Assembly (NCBI GenBank): GCA_964457225.1
Contig: CAYWEM010000001.1
Location: 432,507-496,506 of the forward strand
Reading direction: 5' to 3'
DNA from: CAYWEM01 sp964457225
Lineage (GTDB): Bacteria > Acidobacteriota > Aminicenantia > UBA2199
Length of the DNA: 64,000 nt
The position numbers and the translations under genes are program-made. Below, one piece after another: positions 17,146 through 25,737 of the stretch. The number at the start of each line of letters is the position of its first letter. Position 1 is the first letter of the stretch. The notes under the pieces were generated by a model that searched no databases, was not told the origin of the DNA, and was given only the letters and a program-made list of their open reading frames with translations.

Positions 17146-18339
17146 ATGGCCGACAAACTTCTCTTTCAAACCAGTTGCGGTGCTTCGGGCGACATGATCC
17201 TGGCCGCCATGCTCGACCTGCTCGGGCCGGAAGAAAGCGAGGAATTCTGCCGCGCTTTTCCACAAAAACTCGGACTGGACCTGCGCATCGAGAGCAACAC
17301 CATAGAAAAAAACCACCTGAAGGCTCGGCAACTCAGGGTTCTGCCGGGCCAGTCAAGAAATCTCAGCCATTACCACGAAATCATGGATTTCATCGCCGGC
17401 ACCGGCCTTTCGGCAGAAGTACGCCGGCGGGCCGCCGCCATATTCGAGAGAATATTCGCCGCCGAGGGCCAGGTACACGGCCGTGATCTGCAAAAAGTCC
17501 ACCTGCACGAACTGTCCGCCGACGATTCCCTGGTGGATGTAATCGGTTTCTGCTATCTCTGGGAACGGTTTTCTTTCTGTGAAATTCTTTTCACCACCCT
17601 GGTCACCGGTCACGGTGAGATCAGCACCGCCCACGGCATGCTGCCCGTGCCGCCCCCGGCCGTGGTGGAACTTTGCCGGGGCTTCCGCTGTTCTTACGGC
17701 CGCATCGCCAGTGAACTGCTGACTCCGACCGGGGCGGCCATCCTGACCAGCTGGGGCCGCCAGATCGATGACACGGAAAGTTTTATCATGCGGGACTTCG
17801 GCTGCGGGGCCGGAGAAAGAACCTTCGCCGACACGCCCAATGTCCTGCGCCTGTTCCGACTGAGAGGGACGGCTCATGAGGCCTTCCTGGATGATGAAGT
17901 AAGCGTGCTGACCTGCAACCTGGACGACATGACCCCCGAGGCACTGGCCCATTTGTGTGACCGGGCCATGGCAGCCGGAGCCCTGGATTATTTCATTTCA
18001 CCGGGACTGATGAAAAAAGGCCGGGCCGGCTTCTGCCTGACCTTGCTCTGTCCCCCGGCCGCTGAAAACGACATGATCTTCCTGCTGCTGGCCGGAAGCA
18101 GTACCCTCGGAGTGCGCCGCCGCGTTGAAAGCAGGGCTTTGCTGGCCAGGAGCCAGGAACAGGTCACGGTGCGGGGTCAGCAGGTCAGGATCAAGCAATC
18201 CCGGGCGCTTGACGGTTCCATAATCAGATGCAAGCCTGAAGCAGGGGATCTTTCCGAACTGGCCGAAAAACTCGGCATCAGCTGGCCGGAGGCCCTGAAA
18301 CTGGTGGAAAAAACCCTGGAGGAGAAGCATGGACACTGA
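17146..18339 (+). CDS. larC: LarC family nickel-pincer cofactor insertion protein
   Basis: A 397-residue LarC (former DUF111) protein. Family hallmarks are the N-terminal CGASGDMILAAMLDLLG, the VHLHELSADDSLVDVIG block, the LLTPTGAAIL block and the C-terminal CNLDDMTPEALAHLCDRAMAAGALD. Known LarC proteins insert nickel into the pyridinium-3,5-bisthiocarboxylic acid mononucleotide cofactor used by lactate racemase and related isomerases. Here it is one continuous reading frame, unlike lactobacilli where a frameshift joins LarC1 and LarC2. No larA, larB or larE is in the window. It overlaps folE by 11 bases. Confidence 0.92.
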   Translation: MADKLLFQTSCGASGDMILAAMLDLLGPEESEEFCRAFPQKLGLDLRIESNTIEKNHLKARQLRVLPGQSRNLSHYHEIMDFIAGTGLSAEVRRRAAAIFERIFAAEGQVHGRDLQKVHLHELSADDSLVDVIGFCYLWERFSFCEILFTTLVTGHGEISTAHGMLPVPPPAVVELCRGFRCSYGRIASELLTPTGAAILTSWGRQIDDTESFIMRDFGCGAGERTFADTPNVLRLFRLRGTAHEAFLDDEVSVLTCNLDDMTPEALAHLCDRAMAAGALDYFISPGLMKKGRAGFCLTLLCPPAAENDMIFLLLAGSSTLGVRRRVESRALLARSQEQVTVRGQQVRIKQSRALDGSIIRCKPEAGDLSELAEKLGISWPEALKLVEKTLEEKHGH

Positions 18340-18901
18340 AAAAATCAAATCAGGAGTGCAGCTCATACTTGAAGGCATAGGCGAGGATCCTGACAGTGAG
18401 CGCCTGCGCCTGACCCCGGAGCGAACCGCCCGCATGTTCCAGGAAACCCTGGCCGGCACCGGTCACGATCCTTGTGAATTCCTGCAGGCTCTCAGTGAAG
18501 AAAAACACGATGAAATGGTGATCCTGAAGGATATTCCGCTTTACTCCATGTGCGAACACCACCTGCTGCCCTTTGCCGGCACCGCTTCCCTGGCTTACAT
18601 CCCCAAACACGGCCGCATCATCGGGCTCAATTCAATCGGCCGGCTGGTAGATTGCCTGGCCAAGCGCCTGCAGATACAGGAACGATTGACCAAGCAGATA
18701 GCGGACGCCATGACCTCCATTCTCGACCCCCTGGGCGTTATGGTGGTAATCAGGGCCGAACACCAGTGCATGACCATGCGCGGGGTCAAGAAACCAGGCT
18801 CGATCACCGTGACTTCCGCGGTACGCGGCGTGTTCCGTGAAAAATCAACCACCCGCCAGGAAGCCATGTTCCTGCTGGGTGAAGGCGGCCGGCACTGCTG
18901 A
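18329..18901 (+). CDS. folE: GTP cyclohydrolase I (FolE)
   Basis: A 190-residue enzyme converting GTP to 7,8-dihydroneopterin triphosphate, the first step of tetrahydrofolate synthesis. The zinc ligands are in YSMCEHHLLPF and EHQCMTMRGV, the GTP-binding residues in GRIIGLNSIGRLVDCLAKR, and the C-terminal helix includes TRQEAMFLL. Length is typical. Its start lies within the last codons of larC (11-base overlap), so expression is coupled. Confidence 0.97.
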   Translation: MDTEKIKSGVQLILEGIGEDPDSERLRLTPERTARMFQETLAGTGHDPCEFLQALSEEKHDEMVILKDIPLYSMCEHHLLPFAGTASLAYIPKHGRIIGLNSIGRLVDCLAKRLQIQERLTKQIADAMTSILDPLGVMVVIRAEHQCMTMRGVKKPGSITVTSAVRGVFREKSTTRQEAMFLLGEGGRHC

Positions 18902-18904
18902 AGC

Positions 18905-20599
18905 TCAGCGGGTTAAAACCAGCTTGAAGGGCATGATATAAGCCGGTAAACCCTGCTGCAGTTTTTCCATGGAAGCTTCCAGTTCCCTGATGCCGATGCC
19001 GGCCCTGACCTGGCCCATATCCAGGATCATTTCAAAAAAACCCTTTTTGCGGGGTTGAAAGATAAGACCGACCTGTTCTTCGGGAGCAATTCCGGCGGCT
19101 TCGCGGGCCGCGGCCACGGCTTCGGGCAATCCGCCCAGGGCATCGATCAGGTTCAGCTCCAGGGCGGTCCGGCCGCTCCAGACCCGGCCCTGGGCCACGG
19201 CTTCAATATCGCGGCGGTCCCGTCCACGGGCCGCAGCCACCTTGTCCACGAAATCATCGTAAAAAACGTTCATCATCGAAATGACCCGCTTTTTTTCTTC
19301 CGGGCTGAAAGGCCGGTAATCGGAAAACATGGCCGCGGTTTCACTGGTCTGCAGTATTTCCTTGCTGACCCCGATCTTGTCGTAAAAGCCCTTGAGCACG
19401 AATTTTCCCATGATAACCCCGATAGACCCGGTAATGGTCTGGGGCTGGGCCAGTACCCGGGTGGCGGACAGGGAAATCCAGTAACCCCCTGAGGCGGCCA
19501 GGTCGGACATGGAGACTATCAGGGGCTTTTCGGCCAGCAGGAGTTCCGCCTCGCGGCGGATCACTTCCGAGGCCACCGCCGATCCACCGGGGCTGTCCAC
19601 CCTCAGTACCACAGCCTTGACCGAGCGGTTGCGGCGCAGGGTTCGCAGTTGTTCGGCCACGGTATCAGAACCCATGGCCTGGCCGCCGAACATGCCCGAG
19701 CCGCCGCTTTTTCCGGTGGTTATTTCACCGTCGGCGAAGAGGACGGCGATTTTACCCTGCCCGGGAAAGGGCTCGGGCTTGCTTGTTTTGGCATAAGTGC
19801 CGAAATCGACCAGCCGGCCCGGAACCAGGTCCAGGGCATCCAACACCTCATCTTCGTAGCCGAGTTCATCGAAGAAGCCATGCCGCAGGTATTCCTCAGC
19901 GGACAGGGGTGAGAGAGCTATTGTTTCTCTGACCGCTTCCTGTTCAAGATTGCGATTGGCGGCGATCAACTCTACTATCGAGGCTTGAAAATCCTCCAGT
20001 ATCTTACCGGTGGCTTCCCGGTGGGCCGGGCTCATCTTGTCCTCGGTGAACATCTCGGTGGCCGACTTGTACTCTCCGATGTGAAACAGCTCGGCTTCAA
20101 TACCCAGCTTGGCCAGCGTGTTTTTGACAAACATGGCTTCCGCGGCCAGGCCGTTGATGGTGTAAATACCGCTTCTGAAAGCGTAAACCTTGTCGGCGAA
20201 GGAAGCCAGCAGGTATTCCTTGATGCCCCCTTCCTCCATGAAAGCAAAAACCGGCTTGCCTGATTCCCGGAAGGATTTCAGCAGGCCGCCTATTTCATTC
20301 ATTTTGGCCAGGCCGCCGCCCAGGTACGATATCTTTAACATCACTCCCCTGATGCGTTCATCCTGCCTGGCCCGTTCCAGTTGGTACCAGAGGTCTCGTA
20401 CAGTCACAGGGGCGCTCTGGAAAGGGAAAGAGCTGGTATAACTGTCCATCAGGGAGCCGCGAAGTTCGATTTTGAGCAGGGCCTGCTGCGGAATGTTCGG
20501 TTCCTGGGTTATTTGCAGGTATATGAATCCGGCGGCCAGGAACAAGCCCACCAGGAACAAAATGAGGATCAACAGCACTATCAGGGTTCCCCTTTTCAT
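18905..20599 (-). CDS. sppA: Signal peptide peptidase SppA (67K type)
   Basis: A 564-residue serine protease of family S49 with one N-terminal membrane anchor (residues 5-29) and two tandem ClpP-like halves. The catalytic pair is predicted as Lys178 in HIGEYKSAT (first half) and Ser370 in DLAASGGYW (second half), matching the split dyad of E. coli SppA. Known SppA proteins degrade cleaved signal peptides in the inner membrane. Its ATG has GGAG at a good distance. Convergent with folE (three bases between stops). Confidence 0.95.
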   Translation of the reverse strand: MKRGTLIVLLILILFLVGLFLAAGFIYLQITQEPNIPQQALLKIELRGSLMDSYTSSFPFQSAPVTVRDLWYQLERARQDERIRGVMLKISYLGGGLAKMNEIGGLLKSFRESGKPVFAFMEEGGIKEYLLASFADKVYAFRSGIYTINGLAAEAMFVKNTLAKLGIEAELFHIGEYKSATEMFTEDKMSPAHREATGKILEDFQASIVELIAANRNLEQEAVRETIALSPLSAEEYLRHGFFDELGYEDEVLDALDLVPGRLVDFGTYAKTSKPEPFPGQGKIAVLFADGEITTGKSGGSGMFGGQAMGSDTVAEQLRTLRRNRSVKAVVLRVDSPGGSAVASEVIRREAELLLAEKPLIVSMSDLAASGGYWISLSATRVLAQPQTITGSIGVIMGKFVLKGFYDKIGVSKEILQTSETAAMFSDYRPFSPEEKKRVISMMNVFYDDFVDKVAAARGRDRRDIEAVAQGRVWSGRTALELNLIDALGGLPEAVAAAREAAGIAPEEQVGLIFQPRKKGFFEMILDMGQVRAGIGIRELEASMEKLQQGLPAYIMPFKLVLTR

Positions 20600-20622
20600 A
20601 TGAAACTCCTTCTTTCTTTTTT

Positions 20623-20636
20623 ATAACTCAAGTTAT
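20623..20636. repeat. 14-bp palindrome in the sppA upstream region
   Basis: ATAACT-CA-AGTTAT forms a perfect 6+6 inverted repeat 23 bases before the sppA start codon, next to AT-rich sequence (TATAAAAT on the minus strand) that probably contains the -10. It could be an operator. Confidence 0.4.
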
Positions 20637-20685
20637 TTTATACTCTAATCAGCGGAAAAAAGTTTCCTGACTGCGGGCCTGGATA

Positions 20686-21576
20686 TCAAAGCGATTCGCC
20701 GCCGCTGATCAGCCTGCGGGCGATATCCGGCAGGCGGCTTATTTCTCCCTTTGACAGTACCACATCGGCTCCGGCCGCTTCTCCGCGCAGTTTTTCCAGG
20801 GGATCGTCTATGGAAGAAATCATTATCACCGGGAAAGATCGACCCGGCCCCGCCGCCAGGCGGCGCACCAGGCTCAGGCCGTCAAGCAGGGGCATTTCAA
20901 TATCTGTGACCAGCAGGTCGCAAGCGGACTCCGTCTCCTGCCGGCCTGCGCCTGCGGCTTCAAGATGATCAAGGACCTCCCGGCCGTTGCTGAAACTGCT
21001 CAGTTTGCTGAAACCGGCGTTACCCAGCACCCGCCGCAGTTGTTCGGTCATCAGTGGCGAATCGTCCACCAGCCAGACCCGGGAAGATTCAATCCTGGGG
21101 TCATTTTGGGCGTCGGCATCCTGCGGGATCAGGCTGGGAGCTATTTCCAGGATCAGCCCTTCGTAATCAAGCATGGTTATGATTCCGTCATCGGTTTTAA
21201 CCGTGCCGGTGATCATGGGAGAATAATTCCTGATCTTGCCGGCGGCCTCGATGTTTTTCCAGGGCACGGTATGAATCCGCTCCACTCCATCCACCCACAA
21301 ACCAACTTCCAGGTCCAGGAAACGGCAGATCAGTATCTTGCCGTCATCCGTGTTATCCCCGGGCACATCCAGCCAGGAACGCAGGCAAACCAGGGGAATC
21401 ACCCGGTCGCGAAGCTCGAAAATGCCGACGATTGACCTGTGGGCATAGGGTACCTTTTTACAGCCGATCAGGGGAACTATTTCCCTGACCCGGGCGATGT
21501 TGATGCCGAAGCGATGCTCTCCCAAACTGAAAACGACCATTTCCATGGTGCGGTCAAAATTGTTCCTGTTTTCCAT
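20686..21576 (-). CDS. cheV: CheV-type chemotaxis coupling protein (CheW plus receiver)
   Basis: A 296-residue protein with an N-terminal CheW domain (roughly residues 10-150, with the NIARVREIVPL strand) followed by a CheY-like receiver (from about 165). The phospho-acceptor Asp is in LLVTDIEMPLLDG, and the conserved Lys is in VLSKGEI. CheV links chemoreceptors to CheA and can be phosphorylated for adaptation. The ATG at 21576 is chosen; it lies eight bases after the stop of the cyclase gene, implying coupling, whereas the upstream TTG would overlap that gene. No other chemotaxis gene is in the window. Confidence 0.9.
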   Translation of the reverse strand: MENRNNFDRTMEMVVFSLGEHRFGINIARVREIVPLIGCKKVPYAHRSIVGIFELRDRVIPLVCLRSWLDVPGDNTDDGKILICRFLDLEVGLWVDGVERIHTVPWKNIEAAGKIRNYSPMITGTVKTDDGIITMLDYEGLILEIAPSLIPQDADAQNDPRIESSRVWLVDDSPLMTEQLRRVLGNAGFSKLSSFSNGREVLDHLEAAGAGRQETESACDLLVTDIEMPLLDGLSLVRRLAAGPGRSFPVIMISSIDDPLEKLRGEAAGADVVLSKGEISRLPDIARRLISGGESL

Positions 21577-21584
21577 CGGGCTTT

Positions 21585-22271
21585 TCACTTGTGCTCCGCT
21601 TTTATTCTGCGACAGCAATCCTTGCCCGGCGATTCGGCCAGCAGGGCCGCGGCCCGGACGGGACAGCCGTCGGCTTCCGGCAGGGACAGGGGCAGGCAGC
21701 TGAAGATAAAATCACGTCCGACCAGTTGATCCAGGCTGGTCAGGTTTTCAACGATCAGGATATCAGCAGCCAACAGGGTCCGATGTACTTCGTAGCGGGC
21801 GGCATCGTGAGCATCCACGGAAATGGCGTCAACTCCGATTCCCTTCAGCTTGAAACCGGTCAGCCATTGGGCCGCGGCCGGGCTGAGCACCGGGTAATCC
21901 CTGAAGTAATCAGGCCGCCCCCAATGCCGGCTCCAGGAAGTCAGAAGCAGCAGAAAATCGGCCCGGGCTATTACGGAGGCTTTGTCTTCCAGGCAAGCAT
22001 GCTCAACCGGCCCCGGGGGCAAAGCGCGCAGGTCGAGCACCAGTCCGGGCCCGATGAAAGCAGAGAGCGGGAAATCCCCCAAGTGTTTTCCACCGGCGAT
22101 CATATGCGCCGGTGCATCGACGTGGGTTCCGGTATGGGATCCAAGCTTCAACAGGCTTTCCGCGAATCCGTGCTTTTCAATCAGCAGTGGTTTTTGGAAT
22201 TCAGGTTCAGGAGTGCCCGGAAAAACAGGCATACCTTCGACCAGGGGGTGGGAAAGATCAATGACCTGCAT
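21585..22271 (-). CDS. Cyclase-family metal-dependent hydrolase (kynurenine formamidase-like)
   Basis: A 228-residue protein of the cyclase/KynB family. The metal-binding motif HTGTHVDAPAH (after LGS) is intact, with IDLSHPLVEGMPVFPG at the N-terminus and GIGVDAISVDAHD later. Known members include bacterial kynurenine formamidase and isatin hydrolase. No tryptophan-degradation partner lies beside it, so the substrate is open. A GGAGG ribosome-binding site precedes the ATG, and cheV follows on the same transcript. Confidence 0.85.
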   Translation of the reverse strand: MQVIDLSHPLVEGMPVFPGTPEPEFQKPLLIEKHGFAESLLKLGSHTGTHVDAPAHMIAGGKHLGDFPLSAFIGPGLVLDLRALPPGPVEHACLEDKASVIARADFLLLLTSWSRHWGRPDYFRDYPVLSPAAAQWLTGFKLKGIGVDAISVDAHDAARYEVHRTLLAADILIVENLTSLDQLVGRDFIFSCLPLSLPEADGCPVRAAALLAESPGKDCCRRIKAEHK

Positions 22272-22290
22272 TTAACCTCCGCAGGCTTTG

Positions 22291-22319
22291 ATTCTACCAC
22301 AAACAGAATAGCCGGTCAT
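22291..22319 (-). promoter_or_regulatory. Promoter of the cyclase-cheV operon
   Basis: Minus strand ATGACC (22319-22314), 17-bp spacer, TAGAAT (22296-22291) with an extended TGG directly before it. Confidence 0.5.
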
Positions 22320-22490
22320 CTTTATAGATTTGGGGTGAATTCTCAAAATAAAACCAGCAACAAAATAAATCATGTCCGGCGGGATATTTTTCCCGGGCAA
22401 GATATTCGGTAATCAGCATGCCGGGCTTTTCGGATGCCGGGAAAGCCGTTAATATCAAATGTTGACGGGTTGCCCCCAAGGACTGCCTGC

Positions 22491-22519
22491 TTGACAAAGA
22501 ATCTTTTTGATAATATGAT
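22491..22519 (+). promoter_or_regulatory. Strong promoter of the DEAD-box helicase gene
   Basis: Perfect TTGACA (22491-22496), 17-bp spacer, TATGAT (22514-22519). The predicted start near 22526 gives a leader of about 110 nt, long for this compact genome. Confidence 0.7.
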
Positions 22520-22634
22520 GTTTTATTGAGAAACCGGGCTCTGCGGACAAAAGACTGAACACCGTGTCATCTGTAATACCGTATACATCACCCTGAAACT
22601 TGATAAAAATGAATTTATGCGAGGAATTTGAAAA

Positions 22635-23903
22635 ATGAGATTTGAAGAACTCCGGCTTCATCCCGATTTATTGCGGGGTGTGGCGGAAATGGGTTTTACT
22701 GAACTGACCCCGGTGCAGGAGAAAACCCTGCCGAAATCACTTGACGGCAAAGACGTCGCCGTCCAGTCTCAAACCGGCACCGGCAAGACCGCCGCCTTCC
22801 TGCTGACTATCTTTCAAAGGCAGCTGCAAAGCCCGGGCGAACCAAAAAAAGCACTTATCATAGCCCCGACCAGGGAACTGGCCGTGCAGATAGAGGCCGA
22901 AGCCCGCTTGATCGGACGTTACCCGGGATTGAGAATAGGCTGTTTTTACGGCGGTGTCGGCTACAACCGCCAGGAAAACCTGCTCAAGCAGGGAGTGGAA
23001 GTAATGGTGGGAACACCGGGCCGCCTGATCGACCTGGGCCAGAAAGGCCTGCTCAAAACCGCCGGCATCGGTTTTCTGGTCATCGACGAGGCCGACCGCC
23101 TGTTCGACATGGGCTTCCTGCCCGACATCAGGCGCATCCTGCGCCGCCTGCCCCAGGCCCGGGAAAGGCAGACCATGCTCTTTTCGGCCACTCTTTCCGG
23201 TCCGGCCATGCAGATCGCCCGTGAATTCATGAACGACCCGGAAAAGATCTTCATCAACCCTGAGCAGTTGACCGTAGACAAGATCGACCAGGAGCTGTAT
23301 CACGTCGGTCAGCGGGAAAAATTCAGCCTGCTGCTGGGCCTGCTCAAACAGGAAAATCCAGCCAGCGCTCTTTTTTTCACCAACATGAAGCACGACGCCG
23401 AGAGGCTGAGCCTGAAACTCAACCAGAACGGCTACCGTACCGAGTTCCTGACCGGGGACCTGTCTCAGAGCCGACGCTTGGCCATTATCGATGACTTCAA
23501 GCACGGCCGGCTCCAATACCTGATAGCCACCGATGTGGCCGCCCGCGGCCTGCACGTGGAGGGCTTGGACCTGGTGGTCAATTTCGACCTGCCTGGTGAC
23601 CCGGAAAACTACGTTCACCGCATCGGCCGCACCGCCCGGGCCGGTAAAAGCGGCAAGGCGGTCACCCTGGTCTGCGAGAAATACCTGGACAGCCTGGAAG
23701 CCATTGAAGGTCTGATAGACATGAAAATCCCGGTGAAGTTCGCAGAAGAACAGCTGTTCCTGGCCGACCGCAGTCCGAGCCGTTTCCCCGGAAAACGCGA
23801 TCGGGGCGGACGGCCAGGCAGGCGGACCGGCGGGCCGCCCCGGGACCGTCGCGGCCAGGGCAGGCGCCCGGGTTCCTTCAGCAAGTCCGGACCAGGGCGC
23901 TGA
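22635..23903 (+). CDS. DEAD-box ATP-dependent RNA helicase
   Basis: A 422-residue DEAD-box helicase of the RhlE/CsdA group. Motifs in order: Q motif near TELTPVQEKTLP, motif I SQTGTGKT, Ia PTRELA, Ib GTPGRL, II VIDEADRLFDMGF, III SAT, IV-V ATDVAARGLHVEG, VI HRIGRTARAGK. A basic, Arg/Gly-rich tail of about 45 residues follows and probably binds RNA. The family unwinds structured RNA in ribosome assembly or cold adaptation. The ATG at 22635 has GAGG about ten bases upstream. The long leader suggests post-transcriptional control. Confidence 0.93.
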   Translation: MRFEELRLHPDLLRGVAEMGFTELTPVQEKTLPKSLDGKDVAVQSQTGTGKTAAFLLTIFQRQLQSPGEPKKALIIAPTRELAVQIEAEARLIGRYPGLRIGCFYGGVGYNRQENLLKQGVEVMVGTPGRLIDLGQKGLLKTAGIGFLVIDEADRLFDMGFLPDIRRILRRLPQARERQTMLFSATLSGPAMQIAREFMNDPEKIFINPEQLTVDKIDQELYHVGQREKFSLLLGLLKQENPASALFFTNMKHDAERLSLKLNQNGYRTEFLTGDLSQSRRLAIIDDFKHGRLQYLIATDVAARGLHVEGLDLVVNFDLPGDPENYVHRIGRTARAGKSGKAVTLVCEKYLDSLEAIEGLIDMKIPVKFAEEQLFLADRSPSRFPGKRDRGGRPGRRTGGPPRDRRGQGRRPGSFSKSGPGR

Positions 23904-23946
23904 ACCGCCCGGCTCAATCCGGCTGTTTTTTTGTGAATTTGAAAGA

Positions 23947-23989
23947 CCCCGGCCGGCCGCCGCGGAAACGACGTGGGTACCGGCCGGGG
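23947..23989. repeat. Strong GC-rich hairpin downstream of the helicase gene
   Basis: CCCCGGCCGG (23947-23956) and CCGGCCGGGG (23980-23989) form a perfect 10-bp stem around a 23-nt loop. There is no T-run after it, so it is not a classical terminator. A T-run at about 23927-23933 after a weak CCGG/CCGG pairing may terminate the helicase transcript. Confidence 0.5.
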
Positions 23990-24067
23990 CTGTGTATGGA
24001 AACCGATTCTTAAACGAAAATCCGATCCGCCTGGTTCCCTGTTTTAACCTTATTCCACGACCGGAGA

Positions 24068-24096
24068 TTGCCTGTGATTGTTCTTTAGCTTAAAAT
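24068..24096 (+). promoter_or_regulatory. Promoter of the amidase gene
   Basis: TTGCCT (24068-24073), 17-bp spacer, TAAAAT (24091-24096). The leader carries GGAGG at 24116-24120 before the ATG at 24130. Confidence 0.65.
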
Positions 24097-24129
24097 GCAG
24101 GTCGAACTGAAAATCCGGAGGCAATTAAA

Positions 24130-25737
24130 ATGAAACGCAGGGAATTCATCAAGGCAGGCGGTGGCGCCGCTCTGGTCGCGAGCCTTGGCCGGACAGGCCT
24201 GACCGGTTCAGACCAGCCCGGAACCGAAGTCGCGGAATTGAGCATCAGCGAGATTCAGCAGGCCATGACCGCCGGCCATCTAAGCTCGGCCGGACTGCTG
24301 GAAAAATACCTGGAGCGGATCAGGACCATAGACCGCAATGGACCGAAAATCAACTCCATCATGGAACTCAACCCGGAGGCAGGCGCTGAAGCGGCCGCCC
24401 TGGACAACGAGCGTCGCACCAAGGGGCCGCGCGGCCCTCTGCACGGAATCCCGCTCCTGCTCAAGGACAATATCGACACCCGCGGCCCGATGCGCACCAG
24501 CGCCGGTTCACTGGCCCTGGCCGAACACGTGGCCGCGGCCGACGCCTTCATCGTACAACGCCTGCGCCAAGCCGGCGCGGTCATCATGGGAAAAACCAAC
24601 CTGTCCGAATGGGCCAACTTCCGAGCGGACAAATCCACCAGCGGCTGGAGTTCGCGCGGCGGCCAGACCAGAAATCCATACGCCCTGGACCGCAATCCCT
24701 GCGGATCCAGCTCGGGATCAGCCGCGGCCGTGGCTGCAAGCCTTTGTTCCGCGGCGGTTGGTACCGAAACCGACGGCTCGATAGTTTCCCCGGCTTCCTG
24801 TTGCGGGGTGGTCGGGATCAAGCCCACCCTGGGCCTGCTCAGCCGCAGCGGCATAATCCCCATCGCGCACAGCCAGGATACGGCCGGCCCAATGGCCCGC
24901 AGTGTAGCCGATGCCGCAATCCTGCTGGCGGCCATGGCCGGAGTCGATCCAAGCGACCCCGAGACCGGCCGGGCCCAAGCTCATATCCGCCGCGATTACA
25001 GCGACTGTCTCGACCCCCGCGGCCTGGCCGGGGCCAGGATCGGGGTTCCCCGCCGCTTTTTCAGCCTGCATCACCTGCTTGATCCCCTGTTGGAAGAAAC
25101 TCTGCAGCAACTGCGCGGCCTTGGCGCCGAACTGGTGGATCTGCCTGAAGCATTCGCCGGCGGCGAAGTCTGGCGGGCTGAAATGGAAGTACTGCTTTAC
25201 GAATTCAAACACGATCTCAACCTGTACCTGGGCCGTTCGGCATCGGGATTGGAAACCCGCAACCTGGCCGAGCTGATCGCCTTCAATGAAAAGCACCGCC
25301 GGCAGGTCATGCCCTATTTCGGCCAGGAACTGTTAATCAGGGCCCAGGCCAAGGGACCGCTGAGCGAACAGGCCTACCTGGATGCCCGGCACAAAGCCCG
25401 ATCCCTGACCAGGGAAAACGGCATTGATGCCGCGGTAAAGGCTCACCGGCTGGATGCACTGGTCGCTCCGACCATCGGGCCTGCTTGCGTCACTGACCTG
25501 GTTTGCGGCGATCGATTTTTCGGGGGCAGTTCCTGGGTGGCCGCGGTAGCCGGGTATCCCTCGATAAGCGTGCCGGCGCTGAAAATATATGGACTGCCGG
25601 TCGGACTTTCCTTCTTCGGGCCGGCCTGGAGCGAAGCCAGGCTGATCAGTTTAGCTTATGCCTTTGAACAGGGGGCCGGCCCCAGGCTGAAACCCGGCTT
25701 TCTGGTCAGCTCCGCCCTGCCTGCTAAGGGCGCCTGA
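24130..25737 (+). CDS. Exported amidase-signature enzyme with Tat-type signal
   Basis: A 535-residue amidase-signature hydrolase. The N-terminus MKRREFIKAGGGAALVAS has the twin-arginine pattern RREFIK, predicting Tat export. The Ser-cisSer-Lys triad is visible: Lys in LLKDNID, Ser in GSSSGSAAAVAAS, nucleophile Ser in GTETDGSIVSPASCCG. This family hydrolyses amides (or, as GatA, transfers ammonia from glutamine). The export signal and lack of gatB/gatC nearby argue against GatA. It ends in a 14-base convergent overlap with the next gene. Confidence 0.9.
   Translation: MKRREFIKAGGGAALVASLGRTGLTGSDQPGTEVAELSISEIQQAMTAGHLSSAGLLEKYLERIRTIDRNGPKINSIMELNPEAGAEAAALDNERRTKGPRGPLHGIPLLLKDNIDTRGPMRTSAGSLALAEHVAAADAFIVQRLRQAGAVIMGKTNLSEWANFRADKSTSGWSSRGGQTRNPYALDRNPCGSSSGSAAAVAASLCSAAVGTETDGSIVSPASCCGVVGIKPTLGLLSRSGIIPIAHSQDTAGPMARSVADAAILLAAMAGVDPSDPETGRAQAHIRRDYSDCLDPRGLAGARIGVPRRFFSLHHLLDPLLEETLQQLRGLGAELVDLPEAFAGGEVWRAEMEVLLYEFKHDLNLYLGRSASGLETRNLAELIAFNEKHRRQVMPYFGQELLIRAQAKGPLSEQAYLDARHKARSLTRENGIDAAVKAHRLDALVAPTIGPACVTDLVCGDRFFGGSSWVAAVAGYPSISVPALKIYGLPVGLSFFGPAWSEARLISLAYAFEQGAGPRLKPGFLVSSALPAKGA

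Larger units (their letters stand above)
22272..22634. other. Intergenic region between cyclase and DEAD-box genes
   Basis: The only stretch over 300 bases without a convincing gene. It holds two divergent promoters (22291-22319 minus and 22491-22519 plus) and a predicted untranslated leader of about 110 nt for the helicase. Its A+T content is higher than its neighbours. A short minus-strand reading frame at 22294-22497 has no ribosome-binding site or homology cue and is not called. Confidence 0.6.

Noticed and set aside
22294..22497. A 67-codon minus-strand frame in the longest intergenic gap
   Set aside because: It overlaps both promoters, lacks a ribosome-binding site and has no recognisable composition or motif.
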